Of a stretch of DNA of 7,514 nt, positions 1-6,724 are shown one piece after another (the first letter of the stretch is position 1; each line of letters starts with the position of its first letter). The notes under the pieces were generated by a model. The model ran no database searches, was not told where the DNA came from, and saw only the letters and a program-made list of their open reading frames with translations. The stretch is from an uncultured Bacteroidales bacterium. Lineage in GTDB: Bacteria > Bacteroidota > Bacteroidia > Bacteroidales > Bacteroidaceae. The stretch lies in contig CANBEE010000128.1 in assembly GCA_947367415.1 (NCBI GenBank), forward strand, positions 1 through 7,514. The letters are read 5' to 3'. The translations under genes and the position numbers were made by a program.

Positions 1-20
1 GAATTCACAAAATACTGTTT

Positions 21-2693
21 ATGAGAAAAACTATCTTTCGTATGGTTGCGCTACTATGCATCGGCGGCACACACTTGCAGTCGGCCACGGCGCAAACAAA
101 CAATGCCACTGTGGGACAGGCCGACGACAACTCAGCCTTCACCTTTACGGAGTCGCAGCTTGGCGAAGATGACGATGCCGTGCAGAGCGTGGCAGCGCTC
201 ACCTCATCGACCAACGACATCTACCTCTCCAACGTGGGCTACCTCTTCAGCCCCATGCGCTTCAAGGTGCGTGGCTACGACTCCAAGTACAACGACGTGT
301 ACATCAATGGCGTGCAGATGAACGATATGGAAACCGGCCGCTTCAGTTACGGTATGATAGGCGGGCTCAACCACGCCACAAAGAATCAGGAGGGCGTATC
401 TCCCTTTGAGGACAATCGCTTCGCCTTTGCCCCCATCGGTGGTGCCAGCAACATCAATATGCGTGCTTCGCAATATGCCACGGGGTCTAACCTCACCTTC
501 TCGGCCTGCAACCGCAACTACTTGGCCCGTGCCATCTTCACCCACTCCACCGGACTGATGGACAACGGCTGGGCACTCACTTTCTCGCTTGCCTACCGCT
601 GGGCCAACGAGGGTGTCATCGAAGGTACGTTCTACAACTCACTGGGCGGATTCCTCAGTGCCGAGAAGCAGTTCAACGACCAACACAGCCTCTCCATGAG
701 CTTCTTCGCCGTACCCACCGAACGCGCCCAGCAAGGTGCTGCCACCGAGGAAACCTACGCCTTGGCTGGTTCGCACTACTACAATCCCTACTGGGGCTAC
801 CAGAACGGTGTGAAGCGCAATGCCCGCGTGGTGAACACCTTTGAGCCTACTGGTATACTGACATGGGACTTCGACATTGACGAATACCGCAAGTTGACAA
901 CAACAGCCGCCATGAAATATAGCCAATACGGCACTACAGCGCTCGGTTGGAACGGCAATGCCGCCGACCCTCGCCCCGACTACTACAAGAAGTTACCCAG
1001 CTCGGTATACAACGTATGGGATTTGAACCACACTCCCACCGAGGATGAGATTGCCAACTACATGGATATCTACGATTATTTCACCTCAGCCAAGGCCAAT
1101 CGCCAAATAGACTGGGATATGATGTACTTTGCCAACCAGCAGGGCAATTCGCAAGGGCTCGATGCGCTCTACTACGTGGAGGAGCGCCACAACGACCAAG
1201 CAGCACTCAACCTCAGCAGCACATGGTCGCACACCATCAACAACTACAACCGCTACAACCTCGGTGTAAACGCAAGCACGACCAAGGGCATGCACTATAA
1301 GACCATGAGCGACCTGCTCGGCGCCAATTCATACACCGACATCGACAAGTTTGCCGCCCGTGACAACGGCCTCACCAACCCCATCATTCAGAACGACCTG
1401 CGCAACCCCAACCGCCAGATTTCCGAGGGCGACGTATTCGGCTATAACTATAACATATATGTAAACAAGGCACGTGCGTGGGGCCAGTACCTCTACACAT
1501 ACGGTCCCTTGCGTGCTGTTGTATCCGGACAAGCTAATGTTAGCACCATCGAGCGCGAAGGCCTCATGCAGAATGGGCGTTCAGCCGACCGCTCCTATGG
1601 TTCGAGCGGTGTAGCCAAATTCTTTGGCGGAGGAGGCAAAGCTACCCTATCGTGGCGCATTAACCCGAGCAATGTGCTCACCCTCAACAGCAGCTATCAG
1701 CGCGAGGCTCCCCTCGCCTACAACTCTTTTGTAGCCAACCGCATCAAGAACGATTTTGTATATGGACTTACTACCGAGGGCATCTTCAACAACGAGCTCT
1801 CCTACTCGCTCACCACGGCCCGCTTCACCGCCCGCCTGAGCGGCTACTACACCCGCTTCACCGATCAGGTAGAGCAGACCGCCTTCTACAACGACAGCGA
1901 GGCCCGCTTCACCTACCTCACGATGCGCGGCGTAGAGAAGGAGCACTACGGCATCGAGGCTGCGGCCATCTGGAACGTCACCTCGGCGCTATCATTCACC
2001 TTCATCGGTTCGATGGGCGACGCCCTCTACACCAACAACCCCTATGCCACCATCACCTACGAGAGCCAGGACGAGGTGAGCATGACCTACACCAACCCCG
2101 CCACCAAGAAGCAGGATGCCCTGCTCGTGATTGCCGACGGATGCCGCGTGAGCAGCACTCCGCTCACAGCACTTAGCCTCGGCATTGACTACAACGTGAA
2201 CGGTTGGTTCCTTGGTGCCAACGTCAACTACTACGACCGCGTATATGTGGACTTCTCTGAGTTCCGTCGCTTGAGTAATATTCTTACACCTTACATATCC
2301 AATGGAACCGTAGATGCCAATGGCAACCCCAGTTTCGGAGTCGACGAAGCTACATTGGCCACCAATGGCGGCATCCTCTACAACGAAGACGGCAGCATCT
2401 ACAAGACACAGACCGCCGAGCAGACCCGTGTGAAGGGCGGCTTCCTCGTGGACCTCAACGTAGGTCGCTACATCCGTCTGAAGAACGGCCGCAGCCTCAG
2501 CCTCAACCTCACCGTCAACAACCTGCTCAACAACACCAACATGCGCACCGGCGGCTATGAGCAAAACCGTGGCGACTACGACTACGACAACGGCGAACAG
2601 GGCGATGCACGCACCTACGTGTTCTCCAAGAATCCGAAGCTCTACTATGCCAATGCCTTCAACGCCTTCTTCAACGTAGCATACAAGTTTTAA
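21..2693 (+). CDS. TonB-dependent outer-membrane receptor, SusD-less type
   Basis: This gene encodes an 890-residue outer-membrane transporter that would take up a ligand using energy from TonB/ExbBD. Residues 1-24 look like a signal peptide (basic start, hydrophobic core, ATA|Q cleavage site). A plug domain covers about 50-160 and contains RFKVRGYDS at 80-88, VYINGVQMND at 93-102 and PIGGASNINMRAS at 138-150, all typical of Bacteroidetes plugs. The rest is rich in Tyr, Asn and aromatic alternation as in a 22-strand barrel, and the protein ends in NVAYKF with the C-terminal Phe expected of a barrel signal. The N-terminal carboxypeptidase-like beta-sandwich common in SusC proteins is absent; only about 25 residues separate the cleavage site from the plug. 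The ATG at 21 has an A/T-rich leader and no clear Shine-Dalgarno. It is the first visible gene of a probable three-gene operon with two lipoproteins. The ligand cannot be read from the sequence. The class is secure; the transported substrate is unknown. Confidence 0.93.
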   Translation: MRKTIFRMVALLCIGGTHLQSATAQTNNATVGQADDNSAFTFTESQLGEDDDAVQSVAALTSSTNDIYLSNVGYLFSPMRFKVRGYDSKYNDVYINGVQMNDMETGRFSYGMIGGLNHATKNQEGVSPFEDNRFAFAPIGGASNINMRASQYATGSNLTFSACNRNYLARAIFTHSTGLMDNGWALTFSLAYRWANEGVIEGTFYNSLGGFLSAEKQFNDQHSLSMSFFAVPTERAQQGAATEETYALAGSHYYNPYWGYQNGVKRNARVVNTFEPTGILTWDFDIDEYRKLTTTAAMKYSQYGTTALGWNGNAADPRPDYYKKLPSSVYNVWDLNHTPTEDEIANYMDIYDYFTSAKANRQIDWDMMYFANQQGNSQGLDALYYVEERHNDQAALNLSSTWSHTINNYNRYNLGVNASTTKGMHYKTMSDLLGANSYTDIDKFAARDNGLTNPIIQNDLRNPNRQISEGDVFGYNYNIYVNKARAWGQYLYTYGPLRAVVSGQANVSTIEREGLMQNGRSADRSYGSSGVAKFFGGGGKATLSWRINPSNVLTLNSSYQREAPLAYNSFVANRIKNDFVYGLTTEGIFNNELSYSLTTARFTARLSGYYTRFTDQVEQTAFYNDSEARFTYLTMRGVEKEHYGIEAAAIWNVTSALSFTFIGSMGDALYTNNPYATITYESQDEVSMTYTNPATKKQDALLVIADGCRVSSTPLTALSLGIDYNVNGWFLGANVNYYDRVYVDFSEFRRLSNILTPYISNGTVDANGNPSFGVDEATLATNGGILYNEDGSIYKTQTAEQTRVKGGFLVDLNVGRYIRLKNGRSLSLNLTVNNLLNNTNMRTGGYEQNRGDYDYDNGEQGDARTYVFSKNPKLYYANAFNAFFNVAYKF

Positions 2694-2747
2694 TTGACAA
2701 TTCCGCAACATAGCAAGAGCAATATTTATAATTCAGAATTCAAAATT
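2694..2747 (+). other. A/T-rich intergenic spacer with leader of the DUF5689 gene
   Basis: This 54-base gap separates the receptor stop from the lipoprotein start. Its second half is A/T-rich (from about 2720) and contains the words ATTCAGAATTC and CAAAATT just before the ATG. With the last bases of the receptor stop, it opens with an imperfect palindrome (AATTGACAATT). A TTG at 2694 is in frame with the downstream gene and would add 18 residues, but these read like non-coding sequence ahead of an obvious signal peptide. No terminator hairpin is seen, which supports co-transcription across the gap. Confidence 0.5.
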
Positions 2748-3572
2748 ATGAAAAAACATACTTCACTCCTACTCGGTTGTCTTGTGGCCTTGCTTGCCAC
2801 ATCGTGCATGAACGAGTTTGACGACCTCAGTTTCGAGCCGGGCAACTATCCCTATGGCAACAACAGCATTGGCGAGGCCAATACCACCATCCGCCAACTG
2901 AAAGAGAAATACAGCAAGTACTACCTCAGTTCCCAAGATGGAGTTGTTGAAATCAAGGATAGCATCCGCATCCGTGGCCGCGTCATCACCAACGACGAGA
3001 GCGGCAACGTATACAAGCAATTTGCCATACAGGACGAGACAGGCGGCATCATCATCGGTATCAATGCCACCGGCACCTATGCCTACCTTCCCGTAGGTCA
3101 GGAGGTCATCATCGACTGTCAGGGTCTCCACTTCGGTGGCTACCGCAAGCTGCCCCAGATAGGCGCCCTCTACAACGGCTCCATAGGCCGAATGAATGAG
3201 AACGTGTTCAAGAAGCACATCAAGCTCGTGGGCACACCCGATGCTGCAGCCATTCCCGTATTCGAGCTCAGCGAAGAGTGGCTCAAGGATAGCAAGAACA
3301 AGGATTACGGTGTGCCCCTCTACGTGCACATGACAGGGGTAAAGTTCCAGGACGGAGGAAAACCATTTGCACCCACCGATGACGTTACCGAGAACCGCAG
3401 CGTCAAGATTGGCAGCCAAGAAGTGGTGTTCCGCATGAGCTCTTATGCCAACTTCGCCCTCGACACCATTCCAAGCAAACCCGTCAACATCACTGGTGTG
3501 CTCACCCGCTACAACAACACATGGCAATGCCTGCTCCGTGTGCTCGACGACATAGAGCCTACCGCGAAATAA
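2748..3572 (+). CDS. DUF5689-type OB-fold surface lipoprotein
   Basis: This is a predicted 274-residue lipoprotein. The start is placed at the ATG at 2748 because MKKHTSLLLG begins a clean lipoprotein signal with lipobox LLATSC and lipidated Cys20; an upstream in-frame TTG at 2694 would bury it. Acidic residues soon after the cysteine (MNEFDD) fit export to the cell surface as known for Bacteroidota lipoproteins. Residues 47-57 (TIRQLKEKYSK) and 73-103, including GRVITNDESGNVYKQFAIQD at 77-96, match my recollection of the DUF5689 family, which adopts an OB-like fold. A second beta-rich unit runs from about 189 to 270. The gene follows the TonB-dependent receptor by 54 bases and precedes another lipoprotein by 45 bases, so it probably serves as an accessory or ligand-binding partner of that receptor. 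OB folds often bind nucleic acids or oligosaccharides, but no ligand-specific motif is visible. Family call is good; function is inferred. Confidence 0.85.
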   Translation: MKKHTSLLLGCLVALLATSCMNEFDDLSFEPGNYPYGNNSIGEANTTIRQLKEKYSKYYLSSQDGVVEIKDSIRIRGRVITNDESGNVYKQFAIQDETGGIIIGINATGTYAYLPVGQEVIIDCQGLHFGGYRKLPQIGALYNGSIGRMNENVFKKHIKLVGTPDAAAIPVFELSEEWLKDSKNKDYGVPLYVHMTGVKFQDGGKPFAPTDDVTENRSVKIGSQEVVFRMSSYANFALDTIPSKPVNITGVLTRYNNTWQCLLRVLDDIEPTAK

Positions 3573-3617
3573 CTCCACCAAGAAACCATATATTCATTAA
3601 TAAAAAACGAAGAGACA

Positions 3618-5354
3618 ATGAAAAAGTATTTCAAACATCTAAGTATGGCGGCTGTTGCAGCATTTGCTTTTGCCGCTTGTGAAGAGGTTCCCGAGCTCCC
3701 TTATCAGCCGGGAGGTGATGACAATGATTCAACCAAGGTAGAAGCTACAGTGAAAACCCTTCCCTACGAGGAGAGCTTCAGCTCCTCACTCGGCGACTGG
3801 ACCAGCCAGACAACCAGCGGAGAGGGTGCATGGATTAACGATTACAACACAGCCAAAGCTACTGGCTACGACAATGCCAGCAAGGTTACCACAGCAGGTA
3901 CCTACTACCTCGTTTCTCCCGAGATCTCACTCGAAGGCGTTGCTGAGGCACACGTAGCTTTCGAGTACATCCTCCGCTACAACAAGGGTGATGAAAACCA
4001 GCAGATGCTCATCAGCGCTGACTATACCGACGATGCAGCCACCGCTACATGGGCTGTACTCAGCAGCAAGCATACTGAAGGCACCGACTGGGTAAACTTC
4101 GAGAAGGCCGACATCAACATCCCTGCAGAGTACATGGGCAAGCTCATCCGCATCGCCTTCTACTACAACACCAATGACAAGAGCGGCTCTACTTGGGAAG
4201 TACGCAACTTCGCCATCGCTGAAGGAAAGGCTACTGAGAAGGAGCCAGAGGACGACAACCAAGGCGGCAATGAAGAGCCCGTAAATCCCTCAGGCAGCAA
4301 TCTTGTAGGCAACGGTGACTTCGAGGTATGGAACGGAAGCACACCTACCAACTGGCAAACCACCACTACTGCAGGCAATGCATCACTTTCACAGTCATCT
4401 GATGCACACACAGGTAGCTATGCCGTACAGGTAGGCGGTTCTACATCAGCCAACAAACGCCTCGGCTATCAGGAAATCACCCTCACAGCCGGTACCTACC
4501 ACGTACAGTTCTACACCAAGGCGGCTACAGCTGACGGTGGCTCTGCACGTCCCGGATACACCCCTGTAGGCGAAGACGGAAAGGTTGGCCAGTACGTATA
4601 TGGCGACTATGTAAATGATCTCACCACAGACACATGGACAGAGGTTAAATATGAGTTCACACTGAGCGAGCAAACCACCATCAACCTCGTTGTTATGTGC
4701 GCCAAGAACCCCGGTGCTCCCATCCTTGTTGACGACTACTCACTCACCACTACCGACGGAGCTCTTGTAGAGGGAGGTAACGAAGGCGGAGAGGATACCC
4801 CCGACACACCTGCCGACACCAAGACCATTGCCGAAGTACTCGCTGCCGGTAACGGTGCTGCCAAGGTGAAGGCAACCATCGTGGCCACTTATGCACGCGG
4901 CTTCCTCCTCAATGACGGTACTGGCTATATCCTCACCTATCTTGGCGAAGACAAGGGCTACGTGGCTGGCGATGTAGTGACCGTGAGCGGTGATGTCACC
5001 ACATACGGCGGTCTGCTCCAGTTCCCCAACAGCTCTGTTGTAGAGAAGGTGGGCACATCAGAGGTTACACATCCCGAGGTTACCGTATGGGGTGGTGCCG
5101 ACATGGACAAGTATCTCGAGGGTCCCTCAGTACAATACATACAGTACACCGGCACACTCAGCATCAGCGGTTACTACTACAATGTGACTGTTGATGGCGC
5201 CGAGACAGCTGTAGGTAGCATCGCCTACCCTGCCGAAGGCCTTGTTGACCCCAGCCTTGATGGTCAGAAGATCGTAGTCACTGGCTACGCCATCGGCTTC
5301 AGCGGCAGCAAGTATGTCAACACCATGGCACTCTCTGTTGCAGCGGCCAACTAA
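3618..5354 (+). CDS. Multidomain surface lipoprotein: choice-of-anchor-J-like, CBM-like and OB-fold-like domains
   Basis: This 578-residue protein begins with a lipoprotein signal (MKKYFKHLSM, lipobox FAAC, lipidated Cys21) followed by EE and a proline/acidic linker. Residues about 46-202 resemble choice-of-anchor-J or cleaved-adhesin jelly rolls: PYEESFSSSLGDW at 49-61, YYLVSPEISL at 96-105, and TWEVRNFAI at 192-200. An acidic linker (about 203-227) leads to a second beta-sandwich at 228-380 that starts NLVGNGDFEVWNG and ends ILVDDYSL, the pattern of CBM4/9-like modules. A second acidic linker (381-402) leads to an OB-fold-like region at about 403-578 with TKTIAEVLA, GFLLNDGTGYILTYLG and VSGDVTTYGG. 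The last region has the same general layout as the core of the preceding DUF5689 protein. The gene closes the operon and is followed by an intrinsic terminator. It is probably a cell-surface binding protein working with the receptor; no catalytic motif is evident. Domain names are pattern matches, not searches. Confidence 0.82.
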   Translation: MKKYFKHLSMAAVAAFAFAACEEVPELPYQPGGDDNDSTKVEATVKTLPYEESFSSSLGDWTSQTTSGEGAWINDYNTAKATGYDNASKVTTAGTYYLVSPEISLEGVAEAHVAFEYILRYNKGDENQQMLISADYTDDAATATWAVLSSKHTEGTDWVNFEKADINIPAEYMGKLIRIAFYYNTNDKSGSTWEVRNFAIAEGKATEKEPEDDNQGGNEEPVNPSGSNLVGNGDFEVWNGSTPTNWQTTTTAGNASLSQSSDAHTGSYAVQVGGSTSANKRLGYQEITLTAGTYHVQFYTKAATADGGSARPGYTPVGEDGKVGQYVYGDYVNDLTTDTWTEVKYEFTLSEQTTINLVVMCAKNPGAPILVDDYSLTTTDGALVEGGNEGGEDTPDTPADTKTIAEVLAAGNGAAKVKATIVATYARGFLLNDGTGYILTYLGEDKGYVAGDVVTVSGDVTTYGGLLQFPNSSVVEKVGTSEVTHPEVTVWGGADMDKYLEGPSVQYIQYTGTLSISGYYYNVTVDGAETAVGSIAYPAEGLVDPSLDGQKIVVTGYAIGFSGSKYVNTMALSVAAAN

Positions 5355-5378
5355 TCAGATAATTTCTCAAGCTCCAAG

Positions 5379-5412
5379 CGGCTGCGTCTTTAGGCGTGGC
5401 CGTTTTTCTTTT
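5379..5412 (+). terminator. Intrinsic terminator of the receptor/lipoprotein operon
   Basis: A hairpin with a 10-bp stem (5379-5388 pairing with 5393-5402, including three G-U wobbles) and a TTTA loop lies 24 bases after the stop codon of the last lipoprotein gene. It is followed at once by TTTTTCTTTT (5403-5412). The stem can extend outward through A-U and G-U pairs into the T run. This is a textbook rho-independent terminator for plus-strand transcription. Confidence 0.88.
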
Positions 5413-5443
5413 CAGCCTCACCACAGAAGGCTCTAACTCTGCC

Positions 5444-5487
5444 CAAATAATAAAGCAGAAGGCCACGCCCTAATGAGCGCAGCCTTC
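5444..5487 (-). terminator. Intrinsic terminator of nagB, minus strand
   Basis: Read on the minus strand, positions 5487-5458 form a 13-bp stem (GAAGGCTGCGCTC with GGGCGTGGCCTTC, three wobbles) closed by an ATTA tetraloop. The stem is followed by a T-rich tail (TGCTTTATTATTTG, 5457-5444). It lies 43 bases after the nagB stop and faces the plus-strand terminator. The two hairpins share the core words GGCTGCG and GGCGTGGCC. Confidence 0.82.
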
Positions 5488-5530
5488 GTTCATGACAAGT
5501 TCCTACCTAGGAACCGTATTACCGCCTATA

Positions 5531-6343
5531 TTACTTCAAGTTAGAGGCAGGGTCAAGATTGTCCTTCTCGATATCCTTGAAATAGTTTACAGTACCCACC
5601 TTGAGCTCTACAGTTGCAGCGTCGTCGCATACAATGATGCCATGAGGATGCAGCTGGAGCACGCTGATAGTCCACATCTGGGTGATGCTACCCTCTACAG
5701 CATGATAGAGAGCCTGAGCCTTGTTGTGTCCGTTAACAAGGATGAGCACCTCCTGTGCATCCATCACTGTACCTACACCAACGGTAACGGCAGTCTTAGG
5801 CACCTTGTTGACGTCGTTGTCGAAGAAGCGGCTGTTGGCAATAATCGTATCGGTAGTCAGCGTCTTCTGACGAGTACGTGAGGTAAGGCTCGAACCCGGC
5901 TCATTGAAAGCGATATGTCCGTCGGGACCGATACCACCCATGAAGAGGTGGATGCCGCCGTATGACTTGATCTTCTCTTCATAGCGGGCACACTCTGCGT
6001 TGAGGTCTTCAGCATTACCATTGAGGATATTCACATTCTCCTTCTTCACGTCGACATGGCTGAAGAAGTTATTCCACATGAACGAGTGGTAGCTCTCGGG
6101 ATGCTCCTGAGGAAGGCCACAATACTCATCCATATTGAAGGTCACCACATTCTGGAAACTCACCTTACCCTCGTTATGAAGGCGGATAAGCTCTTTGTAG
6201 GTTCCCATAGGTGTGCCGCCTGTAGGCAGACCCAGCACAAAGGGTTTCTCGGCTGTGGGGCCAAACTCATTGATTCGCTTCACGATGTACGATGCTGCCC
6301 ATGCGGAAAGCTGCTGGTAGTTTTGTTCAATGATAAGTCTCAT
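5531..6343 (-). CDS. nagB: Glucosamine-6-phosphate deaminase
   Basis: This cytoplasmic enzyme converts glucosamine 6-phosphate to fructose 6-phosphate and ammonia, feeding amino sugars into glycolysis. The 270-residue protein is complete and close to the 266 residues of E. coli NagB. It carries the phosphate-binding LGLPTGGTPMGTYKEL segment (37-52), FNMDEYCGL (69-77) with Asp72, and GGIGPDGHIAFNEPGSS (136-152) with Asp141, His143 and Glu148. These equal the E. coli catalytic residue numbers as I recall them. Ser151, Arg158, Lys160 and Tyr254, which form the GlcNAc-6-phosphate allosteric site in E. coli, are also present at the same numbers, so allosteric activation is plausible. The ATG at 6343 gives the standard MRLII N-terminus. 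The gene lies 54 bases after the recA-like frame with no terminator between, and it ends at its own terminator. No NagA or transporter gene is in the window. Confidence 0.97.
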   Translation of the reverse strand: MRLIIEQNYQQLSAWAASYIVKRINEFGPTAEKPFVLGLPTGGTPMGTYKELIRLHNEGKVSFQNVVTFNMDEYCGLPQEHPESYHSFMWNNFFSHVDVKKENVNILNGNAEDLNAECARYEEKIKSYGGIHLFMGGIGPDGHIAFNEPGSSLTSRTRQKTLTTDTIIANSRFFDNDVNKVPKTAVTVGVGTVMDAQEVLILVNGHNKAQALYHAVEGSITQMWTISVLQLHPHGIIVCDDAATVELKVGTVNYFKDIEKDNLDPASNLK

Positions 6344-6397
6344 ACTACAATATTATTAAAGTTAGTAATTAGCTTTATCGGGAATAATCGGTATTCT
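6344..6397 (-). other. Short intergenic leader of nagB
   Basis: This 54-base A/T-rich gap lies between the recA-like stop and the nagB start. It shows no terminator hairpin and no strong Shine-Dalgarno. A near-direct repeat (ATCGGGAAT then ATCGGTATT on the plus strand, around 6378-6395) is visible and of unknown meaning. Read-through from the upstream frame into nagB is plausible. Confidence 0.4.
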
Positions 6398-6724
6398 TTA
6401 CTCTTTGTTCTTCATGGCTTCGAAAATCTTAGCTTCGAGCTCCTCAGCCAGTTCGGGATTGTCGGCAAGCAGCTGCTTGGTAGCATCGCGTCCCTGAGCC
6501 AGCTTGGTTTCGCCATAGCTGAACCATGAACCTGACTTTTTGACAATGCCAAAGTCTACGCCAAGGTCCACAATCTCGCCTGTTTTGGAGATACCCTCAC
6601 CGAACATGATATCAAACTCAGCCTTGCGGAATGGAGGTGCCACCTTGTTCTTGACCACCTTGACCTTTGTCTGGTTGCCAATCACCTCGTCGCCATCCTT
6701 GATTTGTGTACCCTTACGGATATC
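6398..6724 (-). pseudogene. recA: recA 3' fragment (C-terminal ~108 residues)
   Basis: RecA forms filaments on single-stranded DNA for recombination and SOS induction. Only the tail is present here: the end of the core domain with VKVVKNKVAPPFRKAEFD and FGEGISKTGEIVDLGVDFGI, then the C-terminal DNA-binding domain with KKSGSWFSYGETKLAQGRD and the helix LLADNPELAEELEAKIFEAM, ending at a natural-looking RecA C-terminus. The corresponding E. coli segment starts near residue 224 of 352. The Walker A and B motifs and loops L1 and L2 are absent, so this piece cannot act as a recombinase. The sequence is undecayed, with no frameshift or stop, which argues that it comes from an intact recA joined to the wrong partner rather than from an old pseudogene. 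In the source genome this recA probably precedes nagB by 54 bases. Confidence 0.85.

Noticed and set aside
2250..2420. Patch inside the receptor gene with somewhat different codon flavour from its surroundings.
   Set aside because: The shift is short and could reflect a variable extracellular loop. Without an alignment I cannot separate recombination from normal variation.
1992..2711. Long open frame on the minus strand (239 aa) opposite the receptor gene.
   Set aside because: It is a shadow of the receptor coding strand. The protein is low-complexity Val/Gly/Ala/Glu-rich, resembles no family I know, and lies wholly opposite a clear gene.
2694..2747. TTG start at 2694 giving an 18-residue N-terminal extension of the DUF5689 lipoprotein.
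   Set aside because: The ATG at 2748 starts a perfect lipoprotein signal peptide. The extension begins directly after the receptor stop and reads like A/T-rich spacer.
2769..3581. Long open frame on the minus strand (270 aa) opposite the DUF5689 lipoprotein gene.
   Set aside because: It nearly mirrors the sense gene, has the same Val/Leu/Ala/Gly bias as other antisense shadows, and lacks a recognisable domain or start context.
5499..5514. Near-palindrome GTTCCTACCTAGGAAC between the nagB stop and its terminator.
   Set aside because: The stem is short and has no T-run, and a much better terminator follows at 5444-5487. It may be chance.
5492..5881. Plus-strand open frame (129 aa) opposite the end of nagB.
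   Set aside because: It overlaps the conserved nagB coding sequence and the region upstream of its stop, and shows no domain; it is a shadow frame.
6348..6355. TAATATTG on the minus strand, similar to the Bacteroidota -7 box TAnnTTTG, ahead of nagB.
   Set aside because: It ends only four bases before the start codon, has one mismatch, and no TTTG -33 element is found at the right spacing.
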